DNA from: JABDGC01 sp964466595
GTDB lineage: Bacteria; Pseudomonadota; Gammaproteobacteria; DSM-16500
Direction of reading: 5' to 3'
Assembly (NCBI GenBank): GCA_964466595.1
Contig: CAYXNR010000016.1
Span: forward strand, 1-41,553
Length of the DNA: 41,553 bases
Numbering within the stretch: position 1 is the stretch's first letter; every line of letters starts with the position of its first letter. The position numbers were made by a program, and so were the translations under genes. This document shows, piece after piece, positions 33,021 through 41,306 of this stretch. A model generated the notes under the pieces. It saw only the letters and a program-made list of their open reading frames with translations, did not search any database and was not told the origin of the DNA.

Positions 33021-34901
33021 ATGCGTGATCACCTTATTCAAGGCCCGAGAAATAAAAACGAGGAAACGCGGTTTTTAGAACTGCTGATCCAAGATATCTT
33101 AAAGCACCATGCCGAGGGTAAACAGATTAGTGTGAGCTACAATGCCAAGGGAGAGCTCTTGATTGAAGCCGGCGACTATCATCCAGATATGCAGGGTACC
33201 AATCCTTATAATTTAACAGACATTCTTAAACATCGTCCTGATTGGGAACAGTTTGAATTTGAGAAAGAAGACCTTGATCGCTTCGAAGCTTTTTTAGGAG
33301 AGGCTTCAACAAAATATCGGGCCAATGCTCTAATGAAGGAAGGGGCGATTCAAAATCAATTTCCTGGTTTAAGAGAAGGGGAATTAAACGCGATACGAAA
33401 TTACACTGGGGAATTTTATACTGCTATTAATTATTTATTGCGCCCGAACGGGGCAGTGCAATTTCCGGAGGATCTGAAAAAGGCAAAGGGAGAGTTTCAT
33501 CAGGCGCTATCAAAATTTACTCCTAAAAATGGCCCAACGGATCTTAATCAATTAGTAACTGAGATTTTATTGAATGCGGCAATAGCTGCGAGCGCTCTCA
33601 GCAAATCCCTTCAAAACAAAATACAACTCTGTACCGCACCTTCCCTGGGGGCTTTAATGGGTAAGATCAACACGATAGAAGGCATGTCAATTGTTTTGCT
33701 TGGGAATGGCGATCAGAGAGAATTTGCTCTTGTTGCCTATGGAGAAGTGGTACCCAATTCACGCGTTGCGGTTTCTCTTGCCGCTGTACTTGATCCCGCT
33801 AAAGGCGAAGGACTGCAATTGAATCAAAATGAAATACAAACCATACAAGCTGCTTTAGAAGGCGGTCCGGACTTTAAACCAGTTTTATTAGAGTCTTCCT
33901 TGATGAACCGTTTATTCGCACGACTAAGCGATACAGTCGGCCCTGAGCATTTTCATCCAACAGAAGAGTTGCTGAGAGGCGATAGACGCAATGATTACAT
34001 GAATGCCTATGTTGCACGTATAACCGGTGCCATCGATGCGGTGGAGATCAAGGAAAGTTTACAAGCACCCGCTGGTTTTACGAGTGCGACCGATTCAGAG
34101 GAAATCGTGAAAGAATTTCTTCGCGACGAGCCCGGCATTGTGACGCATATGCCTAATCCTGTAGGGAGTCGGAAAAATATTCAGAGTTTATCCAATATTC
34201 CACAAGAACAAGAGAGATTAGGTATTCCTGGTGCTGAGTATTTATATGTCAAACATGAAATGCAAGGAAAAAATCTGCATTTATTCGCAGAACAGGTGAG
34301 AAGCATCAATCAGGAAGTTGCACGAGAAGAAGAAGAAGAAAAAATTGTTCATGATGGTCAAGAACGCATCAAAACAGTCTCTCAAGATACCTTAAAGCGC
34401 CTGGAGGATGTTCAGAGTGTTGCATCAAAGGCAGCGGAAGATGCTGTTGTGCAGGGAATTACGCTAGTTGATTCTGTCAGAAATCAATCTAGTAATATCA
34501 GAAATATGTATTTTTTTAATTTCATAGGTAAAAGATGGGCTGCACAGGACATTGATCAGATGAAAGAAAAGGCAAGCCATCTCTTAGAGACGGCCGAGCC
34601 ACAAATATTAAAGGCAGAGAATGATATACAAGCTATTGCTGCTGAGGGAGAGTCTGCTATAGGCAAAATTGTTCAAGAGACCGAGAGCCAACTTTCTTTT
34701 GCCGGCAGAAAAATAAAAAAACAGTCTGTTGAAGAGCTAGCACAAGAAGCTAAAAAGGAGATAGATGGCGAAGTGCAAACCAAAGGAAGGAAAATTCATG
34801 CTCTTTTTCAGCCTGTCAAAGAGGCAGTTGATTTTGTGAATACAGCTATAGAAGAGGAAGTAAATATTGTACAGGGCAAGGTTCCTCCTCCTAAGCCCTA
34901 G
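33021..34901 (+). CDS. Predicted ADP-ribosyltransferase with coiled-coil tail, candidate effector (626 aa)
   Basis: Not a recognised gene, but ADP-ribosyltransferase toxin elements occur in order. LREGELNAIRNYTGEFYTAINYLLR (residues 117-141) resembles the N-terminal YTG...IN..LR helix of the exoenzyme family. VARIT gives a candidate Arg333 and GFTSATDSEEIVKEF (352-366) resembles the STS strand. EQERLGIPGAEYLYV (396-410) resembles the ExE loop, with Glu396 and Glu398. Spacings of about 22 and 41 residues fit known members. Some 130 extra residues separate the first helix from the Arg. Residues about 425-620 are charged, helical and probably coiled coil; the last 20 residues include IEEEVN. No signal peptide. 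GGGGTGA lies seven bases before the ATG. It sits, reversed, between yfgM and hisS. NAD-dependent activity and secretion are inference. Confidence 0.7.
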   Translation: MRDHLIQGPRNKNEETRFLELLIQDILKHHAEGKQISVSYNAKGELLIEAGDYHPDMQGTNPYNLTDILKHRPDWEQFEFEKEDLDRFEAFLGEASTKYRANALMKEGAIQNQFPGLREGELNAIRNYTGEFYTAINYLLRPNGAVQFPEDLKKAKGEFHQALSKFTPKNGPTDLNQLVTEILLNAAIAASALSKSLQNKIQLCTAPSLGALMGKINTIEGMSIVLLGNGDQREFALVAYGEVVPNSRVAVSLAAVLDPAKGEGLQLNQNEIQTIQAALEGGPDFKPVLLESSLMNRLFARLSDTVGPEHFHPTEELLRGDRRNDYMNAYVARITGAIDAVEIKESLQAPAGFTSATDSEEIVKEFLRDEPGIVTHMPNPVGSRKNIQSLSNIPQEQERLGIPGAEYLYVKHEMQGKNLHLFAEQVRSINQEVAREEEEEKIVHDGQERIKTVSQDTLKRLEDVQSVASKAAEDAVVQGITLVDSVRNQSSNIRNMYFFNFIGKRWAAQDIDQMKEKASHLLETAEPQILKAENDIQAIAAEGESAIGKIVQETESQLSFAGRKIKKQSVEELAQEAKKEIDGEVQTKGRKIHALFQPVKEAVDFVNTAIEEEVNIVQGKVPPPKP

Positions 34902-34920
34902 CGCTCTCTGGCTGCAAAAC

Positions 34921-36225
34921 TTATTTCTGCTTCTTCTCCATGATTTCTCTAATTTTCAACTTCAAATATTCAGCAATTTCCAATTGGTGAATCGTTTGTT
35001 GAGGCAGCTTGTTGCGAAGCGGTTTGATTGTCAGCGTATGCGTTTTAAGTTCATTTTCACCTAAAACAATAGCGTAATGTGCGCCACTTTTATCGGCTTT
35101 TTTAAATTGATTGCTGAGATTGCCAGAGCCGCAATGCAGAATAATGCGTATTCCTGCTACCTGATCTCTTAATTTATCTGTTAAACGCAGCGCGACCTGA
35201 AAGGCCTCTTCTCCATCGGTGATAAAATAGGCATGCATAATTGTACCAGAAGCATGCTCATGGTTTTGTTGTTGCATCAGCAAAACCGTGCGCTCCAAGC
35301 CCATCGCAAAACCTAGAGCCGGCGTAGGTTTGCCGCCGAGCTGCTCAATTAAGCCATCATAGCGACCACCGGCACAAACTGTGCCCTGTGCGCCTAATTT
35401 AGTCGTGACCCATTCAAAAACAGTTCGCGTATAATAATCAAGACCTCTGACCAAATGGGTATTGACCTCATAATTTAAGCCCGTGAAGTCTAAATACTCT
35501 CGTAATCTTCTAAAATGGGTTTTCGAATCAGTATCTAAATAATCGAGAAGGATAGGGGCTTTTGCAATCAAATCTTTCAGTTCCGGATTTTTGCTATCGA
35601 GAATGCGTAGTGGATTATCAGCTAATCTTCTTAAACTATCTTCATCCAGCTCGCTTTTGTGTTTTGAAAAATAGCGAAGCAATTCTTTGCGATAGTTCGC
35701 ACGGCTCTCTTTAGAGCCTAAGGAATTCAGCTGGAGCGTGAGATCTTTTTTCAAACCTAATTTGCCAAGAACACGAGCAGAAAACAAAATTAATTCGGCA
35801 TCGATATCCGGGCCTGCCAGACCAAAGACCTCAGCACCGCATTGATGAAATTGGCGGTAACGTCCTCTTTGAGGGCGTTCGCGGCGAAAGAAGGGTCCGA
35901 CATACCATAATTTCTGGACTTGTCGATAAAGATGGCCTTGTTCAATAGCTGCGCGGACACAACCGGCTGTGCCTTCGGGGCGAAGAGTGAGGCTCTCATC
36001 TTGTTTGTCTTTAAAGGTATACATTTCTTTTTCGACAATATCTGTATTTTCTCCGATAGTACGCTTAAATAATTCGGTTTTTTCTACGATAGGCAGGCGA
36101 ATTTCTTGATAGCCATAGCTATGGGCAATATTTCGGAAGACTCTCTCAATATGGCGCCAGAGATGAGTATCCGGCGGAATGATATCGTTCATTCCGCGAA
36201 CAGCTTGGATCATAGGATTGGGCAC
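34921..36225 (-). CDS. hisS: Histidyl-tRNA synthetase
   Basis: Class II synthetase charging tRNA-His. The 434-residue product (E. coli 424) has motif 1 around GYQEIRLPIVEKTELF, motif 2 FFRRERPQRGRYRQFHQ, the histidine-specific LVRGLDYYTRTVFEW and AGGRYDGL, motif 3 ALGFAMGLER, and a C-terminal anticodon-binding domain (GAHYAIVLGENE). The GTG at 36225 is chosen because GAGG lies seven bases upstream; an ATG four codons later lacks a site. It begins 13 bp after rodZ, where ispG usually intervenes. It converges on the gene ending at 34901 with only 19 bp between. Confidence 0.97.
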   Translation of the reverse strand: MPNPMIQAVRGMNDIIPPDTHLWRHIERVFRNIAHSYGYQEIRLPIVEKTELFKRTIGENTDIVEKEMYTFKDKQDESLTLRPEGTAGCVRAAIEQGHLYRQVQKLWYVGPFFRRERPQRGRYRQFHQCGAEVFGLAGPDIDAELILFSARVLGKLGLKKDLTLQLNSLGSKESRANYRKELLRYFSKHKSELDEDSLRRLADNPLRILDSKNPELKDLIAKAPILLDYLDTDSKTHFRRLREYLDFTGLNYEVNTHLVRGLDYYTRTVFEWVTTKLGAQGTVCAGGRYDGLIEQLGGKPTPALGFAMGLERTVLLMQQQNHEHASGTIMHAYFITDGEEAFQVALRLTDKLRDQVAGIRIILHCGSGNLSNQFKKADKSGAHYAIVLGENELKTHTLTIKPLRNKLPQQTIHQLEIAEYLKLKIREIMEKKQK

Positions 36226-36238
36226 AATCGAACCTCAT

Positions 36239-36979
36239 TTATTCTAGTTCATCGACGTCGTCATCGGCATCCCCTTGCGGTGAAGTGGGTTTGATCCCGA
36301 GGGGACGTATATTTTGTTTGCTTGCAACAGAGGCGAGCAGCGCTGGTTTTTTCACAGCTGGATTATTAGGAAGCGCTGCTTGTTCTGGGGGCGGACTCTT
36401 GGCCGCTGTTTCTATAAGAGGGCTAGTGATAGAAGGGGGAGCGGACAGAGCAGCTTCAACTGGCTGTGTGAGAGAGTTGCTTTCAGGATTATTCAGAGAG
36501 TTATTCGGGGCTTGTTGCTGCGCGATTTCCATATGGGGGTTGGTATTGGCATGGAGATACCACCAAGCTGTGATAGAAGTCAGCAGAGCTAAGGAGATAA
36601 ATAAAGTTGTTATCCGGGCATAATAGGAATTATTTTCTTCTGGAAAAGGAAGGGACAAGGAGTCTGAAGCAAGCGGTTCCGGATTTAAAATAAGAGGCTC
36701 CGGATCTAGTTTTTCGAGAATGGGATTTAGTAATTGCTCAGGTATATTTAATAATTTGCTATAAGAACGCAAATAACCCCGTAGATAAATAAGCGGCAAG
36801 CTAGATTGAGCTAGGTTTTCATTCTCTAGCATAGAAATAAAACGAGGCCGCAGATGCAAGCGCGCTGCTGCTTCTTGTATAGATAAGCCCATATTTTCAC
36901 GGGTTGATTTGAGTTTTTCACCAAAATTGATCTTTTCTTTTTCAATCAAGTTGGTTTCGTCCTGGATTTTGTCGCTCAT
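36239..36979 (-). CDS. rodZ: RodZ-like cell-shape protein lacking the usual C-terminal domain
   Basis: Bitopic protein that links MreB to the cell-wall elongation machinery. Cytoplasmic helix-turn-helix domain at about 20-85 (GEKLKSTRENMGLSIQEAAARLHLRPRF, IYLRGYLRSYSKLL), a Pro-rich linker, one transmembrane helix at about 121-143, then a Pro/Ala/Ser-rich periplasmic tail ending in an acidic DDDVDELE. At 246 residues it is much shorter than E. coli RodZ (337), and the beta-rich periplasmic domain (DUF4115) is not recognisable. The ATG at 36979 follows AAAGGGA; an upstream in-frame start adds 11 unsupported residues. Its neighbour hisS is as in other gammaproteobacteria. Confidence 0.85.
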   Translation of the reverse strand: MSDKIQDETNLIEKEKINFGEKLKSTRENMGLSIQEAAARLHLRPRFISMLENENLAQSSLPLIYLRGYLRSYSKLLNIPEQLLNPILEKLDPEPLILNPEPLASDSLSLPFPEENNSYYARITTLFISLALLTSITAWWYLHANTNPHMEIAQQQAPNNSLNNPESNSLTQPVEAALSAPPSITSPLIETAAKSPPPEQAALPNNPAVKKPALLASVASKQNIRPLGIKPTSPQGDADDDVDELE

Positions 36980-37130
36980 TATTGATATCCCTTTACTGCT
37001 ACCCTCTCTCAAATCTTATCATCTTAGGGGAAGAAGTCAAAATTTGAATCAATTTAAGCCTTCTCTCTGCTTGCTAATTTATCTTGAGTCGCTAGACTAG
37101 TCAGCAATCATAGCATGGAAGGAGAGTCCC

Positions 37131-38429
37131 TTGTTTCCCACCGTTTCTTTATCCCATTTCGATCCTGTTATTTGGCAGGCCTTAGTTGATGAAAATCAAA
37201 GACAGGAAGAACACATTGAATTAATTGCATCTGAAAACTACGTGAGCGAGCTCGTCCTCGAGGCCCAAGGCTCAGTTCTGACCAATAAATACGCAGAAGG
37301 CTATCCGGGGCGACGCTATTATGCGGGTTGTGAATTTGTGGATGTGGTAGAGCAGCAAGCAATAGAACGCGTTAAAAAATTATTTGGAGCTGATTATGCG
37401 AATGTGCAGCCGCATTCTGGTTCCCAGGCTAATTCAGCCGCCTATGCAGCCTTACTTACTCCGGGTGATGTGGTCCTCGGCATGAGTCTTGCCCATGGCG
37501 GGCATCTCACCCATGGCTCGCCAGTCAATTTTTCAGGAAAACTCTATCATTTTTATTCCTATGGTCTGCACCCCGATACCGGTGAAATTGATTATGATGA
37601 GGCAGAACATCTTGCTTTGCAGCATCGCCCCAAATTGATCGTGACTGGTTTTTCAGCCTATTCCCGTATAGTAGATTGGCAGCGCTTCCGGCAGATTGCA
37701 GATCAAGTGGGCGCCTATCTTTTCTCAGACATTGCTCATGTAGCCGGTTTAATTGCAGCAGGTGTCTATCCCTCTCCTGTTCAGATTGCTGACATCACCA
37801 CCTCAACAACACATAAAACCTTACGCGGCCCGCGTGGCGGCTTGATTTTAGCGAAGGCTAATTCAGAGCTTGAAAAAAAACTCAATTCAGCTGTTTTTCC
37901 GGGAGGACAGGGTGGTCCTTTAATGCATGTTATTGCAGCGAAGGCCGTTGCCTTTTTAGAAGCCTTACAGCCCGACTTTAAAAGCTATCAGCAACAAATT
38001 TTAAAAAATGCGCGCGCGATGGCAAAGGTGGTCATGAGTCGAGCTTATAAAGTGGTGAGCGGTGGAACGGATAACCATCTTTTTCTGATTGATCTCATCA
38101 ATAAAGGGATAACCGGAAAAGAGGCCGAAGCCGCTTTGTCGGAAGCACATATTACCTTAAATAAAAATGCCGTGCCCAATGATCCACAATCTCCTTTTAT
38201 TACGAGTGGTCTACGGCTAGGCACACCGGCTGTGACGACACGAGGTTTTAAAGAAAAAGAATGTGAAAAAGTAGCCCATTGGATTTGCGATATTTTAGAT
38301 GACTTGAAAAATAAACAGCAAATTACGGAGATTCGTAAACAAGCGCTCGAGCTCTGTCAGCAGTTTCCTGTTTATCAAGGTGATTCCAGTCTTTCGGAGC
38401 GACGTGCTCTGGATCGCCATGCTTCCTAA
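37131..38429 (+). CDS. glyA: Serine hydroxymethyltransferase
   Basis: PLP enzyme interconverting serine and glycine with transfer of a one-carbon unit to tetrahydrofolate. The 432-residue product has IELIASENYVS near the N-terminus, HGGHLTHG, FSDIAHVAGLIAAG and the PLP lysine Lys229 in TSTTHKTLRGPRGG. The TTG start is supported by AAGGAG six bases upstream and by the family N-terminus; no in-frame ATG is nearby. It diverges from rodZ and its stop overlaps that of idi on the other strand. Confidence 0.97.
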   Translation: MFPTVSLSHFDPVIWQALVDENQRQEEHIELIASENYVSELVLEAQGSVLTNKYAEGYPGRRYYAGCEFVDVVEQQAIERVKKLFGADYANVQPHSGSQANSAAYAALLTPGDVVLGMSLAHGGHLTHGSPVNFSGKLYHFYSYGLHPDTGEIDYDEAEHLALQHRPKLIVTGFSAYSRIVDWQRFRQIADQVGAYLFSDIAHVAGLIAAGVYPSPVQIADITTSTTHKTLRGPRGGLILAKANSELEKKLNSAVFPGGQGGPLMHVIAAKAVAFLEALQPDFKSYQQQILKNARAMAKVVMSRAYKVVSGGTDNHLFLIDLINKGITGKEAEAALSEAHITLNKNAVPNDPQSPFITSGLRLGTPAVTTRGFKEKECEKVAHWICDILDDLKNKQQITEIRKQALELCQQFPVYQGDSSLSERRALDRHAS

Positions 38430-38983
38430 GACTGCTTTGTAATCAGAGCTTCTGTTAAAGCGAAGGCTTGTTTTAGCCAGGGTGTAAATTGTTCTGGTCT
38501 GTGGCGGAGTTCTGCTTGTAGCTCGCTTCGCCCTATCCAGCGATAGGCTTGAATTTCATTTAAATTAGGAGTGAATAGTTGCTTGTGATACCAACCGACG
38601 AGAACATGGTCGAGCTCATTTTCTATTAAGCCATTATCAAAATGAGCTATATAATGAAAATGACCGACCTGTACTAGTTCCGGAATGTCTAAATTAAATT
38701 CTTCTTTTAAGCGCCTGATCGCTGCTTGAATTAAATTTTCTCCCGGAGCTGGATGCGAACAGCAGGTATTCGTCCAGAGGCCGGCAGAATGGTATTTTGT
38801 ACTGGCGCGTTGCTGCAGTAGTAATTCGCTTTCTTTTCCCGGCCTCTTTCTAAAAATAAAGATAGAAAAGGCCCGATGTAAGAGCCCTTGCTGATGAGCA
38901 GCTAGTTTTTCAGCGCTGCCAATCGCAGTATCTTGTTCATTAACCAGGATAACTTGCTTTCTGATATCGGTAGTTGCTGGCAT
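38426..38983 (-). CDS. idi: Isopentenyl-diphosphate delta-isomerase, type I
   Basis: Nudix-fold enzyme interconverting isopentenyl and dimethylallyl diphosphate, essential when isoprenoids come from mevalonate because that route makes only IPP. The 185-residue product has HRAFSIFIF, LWTNTCCSHP with catalytic Cys75, the modified Nudix segment around AAIRRLKEEF, and ENE (121-123) with the catalytic Glu. It diverges from the mevalonate genes across an 84-bp A+T-rich spacer and overlaps the end of glyA by four bases. Confidence 0.96.
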   Translation of the reverse strand: MPATTDIRKQVILVNEQDTAIGSAEKLAAHQQGLLHRAFSIFIFRKRPGKESELLLQQRASTKYHSAGLWTNTCCSHPAPGENLIQAAIRRLKEEFNLDIPELVQVGHFHYIAHFDNGLIENELDHVLVGWYHKQLFTPNLNEIQAYRWIGRSELQAELRHRPEQFTPWLKQAFALTEALITKQS

Positions 38984-39067
38984 AGCAGTTTTTCCAGTAA
39001 AATAGAGCGCCCTAAATATACAATAATTTTATAACCATAACCATGAAGTGAATAAAAATCGAACAAA
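38984..39067. promoter_or_regulatory. Divergent promoter region between idi and mvaA
   Basis: 84 bp that must hold the start signals of both idi (-) and the mevalonate operon (+). Several TATA-like boxes occur (for example TTTTATAACC on +, TATATT on -), but no hexamer pair with good spacing stands out on either strand. No operator-like palindrome noticed. Confidence 0.3.
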
Positions 39068-40123
39068 ATGCGCTGGCAAAAACGAGAATATAAAGCTGAA
39101 ATACCCATGCGTCGTGTGGGGCCCATTCAAATCATCAGTGCTGAGGTAGAGGAAGCAGTCTGGGTGCCGCTTGCTACTTTAGAAGCACCCTTGTGGCCCT
39201 CTACCCATCGCGGTGCTAAAACCTGCAACCAAGCAGGCGGTATTCACGCGCAGGTGGTACGAGAGATGATGACGCGCTCCATCCTGCTTGAAGCTGCCAG
39301 TGTAAAAGATATTTATCAGGCAGCGACTGCGATTTTATTAAAAAAAGAGGAGCTGCAAGCAATTGTTAAGCAGACCAGCCGCTATGCGCAACTACTCGAT
39401 ATTCATAGCCAATTAGTGGGTTCGCTTTTATATCTGCGTTTTTCTTTTCAAACGGGAGATGCGGCCGGACACAATATGGTTACCTTGGCTGCGGATCGCT
39501 TAATGGATTGGCTGCTAGCGCAATATCCGGCGCTTCGTTATGTTTCTATTTCCGGTAATTTTTGCACGGATAAAAAAGTCTCGGCTGTGAATGGAATTTT
39601 GGGTCGCGGAAAATATGTTGTGGCTGAAGTCCTCATTCCCGAAGCCTTATGTCGGCGTTTTTTAAAAACAACCCCGGAAAAAATAGTTCAACTGCATATT
39701 AAAAAGAATTTGATGGGCAATATTGTAGCAGGCGGTTTACGTACGGCGAATGCACATTTTGCCAATATGTTGCTGGGTTTTTATTTAGCGACCGGTCAGG
39801 ATGTTGCCAATATCATAGAGGGATCACAGGGCATGGTGCATGCAGAGCAGCGTGAAAAGGAACTCTATTTTTCTGTGACCTTACCGAATCTTATTGTAGG
39901 CTCAGTGGGCTCAGGAAAAGATCTTGCTTTCGTGCGTGAAAACTTGGACATTCTGGGTTGTTTAAAAGAGCGTGCCCCCGGCGTGAATGCCAGACGCTTG
40001 GCTATTATTGCGGCTGCTACCGTTCTCTGTGGAGAATTATCTTTATTGGCGGCGCAAACCAATCCTGGGGAATTGATGGGCAGTCATTTAAAGTGGGAGC
40101 GAAAGTCTCGTGAGAAAAGATAA
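39068..40123 (+). CDS. mvaA: Hydroxymethylglutaryl-CoA reductase (soluble, class I-like)
   Basis: Reduces HMG-CoA to mevalonate. The 351-residue product lacks membrane segments. Catalytic residues are visible: Glu39 in VPLATLEAPLW, the Lys pair at 169-170 in GNFCTDKKVSAVN, Asp245 in ATGQDVAN, and His340 in LMGSH near the C-terminus. The TDKK wording and GRGK that follow are closer to class I (eukaryote/archaeal-like, usually NADPH-using) enzymes than class II. Neither candidate start (39068 or the Met14 codon at 39107) has a good ribosome site; the first is kept. It overlaps mvaS by 14 bases. Confidence 0.95.
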   Translation: MRWQKREYKAEIPMRRVGPIQIISAEVEEAVWVPLATLEAPLWPSTHRGAKTCNQAGGIHAQVVREMMTRSILLEAASVKDIYQAATAILLKKEELQAIVKQTSRYAQLLDIHSQLVGSLLYLRFSFQTGDAAGHNMVTLAADRLMDWLLAQYPALRYVSISGNFCTDKKVSAVNGILGRGKYVVAEVLIPEALCRRFLKTTPEKIVQLHIKKNLMGNIVAGGLRTANAHFANMLLGFYLATGQDVANIIEGSQGMVHAEQREKELYFSVTLPNLIVGSVGSGKDLAFVRENLDILGCLKERAPGVNARRLAIIAAATVLCGELSLLAAQTNPGELMGSHLKWERKSREKR

Positions 40124-41306
40124 ATTACCAACAGTAGGGATTGATACTATCGCGTTTTATACTTCACGATACTTTCTCGATTTAGCTACTTTGGCAAAGG
40201 TGCGTAAGATAGATCCGCAAAAATTTTTAGTGGGACTGGGACAATACAAAATGGCTGTGCCGCCGCCTGACGAAGATATTGTGACGATGGGAGCCTCAGC
40301 CGCAAAGCAAGCCCTAGCAGGAGTCGACAGCGAGCAAATTGAATTGCTCTTATTGGCTACTGAATCCGGTATTGATCAGTCTAAAGCTGGTGGTATTTAT
40401 ATTCATGATCTGCTCGGGCTGTCTAGCCGTTGCCGTGTTGGGGAATTAAAACAGGCTTGTTATGCGGGAACCCTTGGCTTGCAACTCATTCTGCCTTTTT
40501 TGCGAGAAAATCCGGATAAAAAAGTATTATTAATCGCAGCGGATGTAGCTCGTTACGGCCTCTCGACACCCGGCGAAGCTTCTCAAGGCTGTGGAGCGGT
40601 AGCGATGGTTTTAGGAGCTAATCCTCGTCTCTTAGCCTTTGAGCCTGAATATGGTGTGATAACAGAAAACATTATGGATTTTTGGCGGCCGAATTATCGA
40701 GATGCTGCTTTGGTCGATGGTAAATATTCAAGTCGAATGTATTTGCAGCTGCTTGAAAAAACCTGGACCCAATATCAAGAACAATCGCAGCGCCGTTTCA
40801 GTGAGCATGACTTTTATTGCTACCATACGCCTGTCTCTCGTTTGGCTGAGAAAGCGCATTGCTATTTAAATAAGATAGCGGGAGAAGAATTGCTGAGCGA
40901 GGCCGCTTTATTAGAGCAGCTTCGTTTTTCACTCGAATATAGTCGAAATATCGGCAATTGTTATACAGCCTCGCTGTATTTAAGTTTGGTTTCTTTGCTG
41001 GATCACGTCAAGCAGTCCGCTGCTGGAAAACGCATTGGCTTTTATAGCTATGGTTCAGGCTGTGTAGCCGAATTTTTTAGTGCCGTGGTTCAGCCTGATT
41101 ATCATCAGGTTTTGAACACGGCCTATCATCAGGAATTATTAAAATCACGTCTTTCTCTTTCCTACGAAGAATATGAGGATTTTTATAATTTTTATTTCCC
41201 GACTGAAGGCCAAAAAGTTGATCTGCCCTCTTATCAAACCGGCAGTTTTCGTTTAGCCCAACTCCATGAGCACAAGCGGATTTATGAAGATACGGGTTCC
41301 AGGTAA
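40110..41306 (+). CDS. mvaS: Hydroxymethylglutaryl-CoA synthase
   Basis: Condenses acetyl-CoA with acetoacetyl-CoA. The 398-residue product has the thiolase fold with the catalytic triad Glu85 (LLATESGID), Cys117 (KQACYAGT) and His239 (YCYHTPVS), plus GSGCVAEFFS near residue 320. The start is a GTG inside the end of mvaA with GGGAG about 11 bases before; the end overlaps the start of the kinase gene, so the three genes form a translationally coupled operon. Confidence 0.96.
   Translation: MRKDKLPTVGIDTIAFYTSRYFLDLATLAKVRKIDPQKFLVGLGQYKMAVPPPDEDIVTMGASAAKQALAGVDSEQIELLLLATESGIDQSKAGGIYIHDLLGLSSRCRVGELKQACYAGTLGLQLILPFLRENPDKKVLLIAADVARYGLSTPGEASQGCGAVAMVLGANPRLLAFEPEYGVITENIMDFWRPNYRDAALVDGKYSSRMYLQLLEKTWTQYQEQSQRRFSEHDFYCYHTPVSRLAEKAHCYLNKIAGEELLSEAALLEQLRFSLEYSRNIGNCYTASLYLSLVSLLDHVKQSAAGKRIGFYSYGSGCVAEFFSAVVQPDYHQVLNTAYHQELLKSRLSLSYEEYEDFYNFYFPTEGQKVDLPSYQTGSFRLAQLHEHKRIYEDTGSR

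Noticed and set aside
33621..33660. LCTAPSL (residues 203-209) as the catalytic Arg strand of the ADP-ribosyltransferase
   Set aside because: It has no Arg, whereas VARIT at 331-335 lies at the right distance before the GFTSAT segment.
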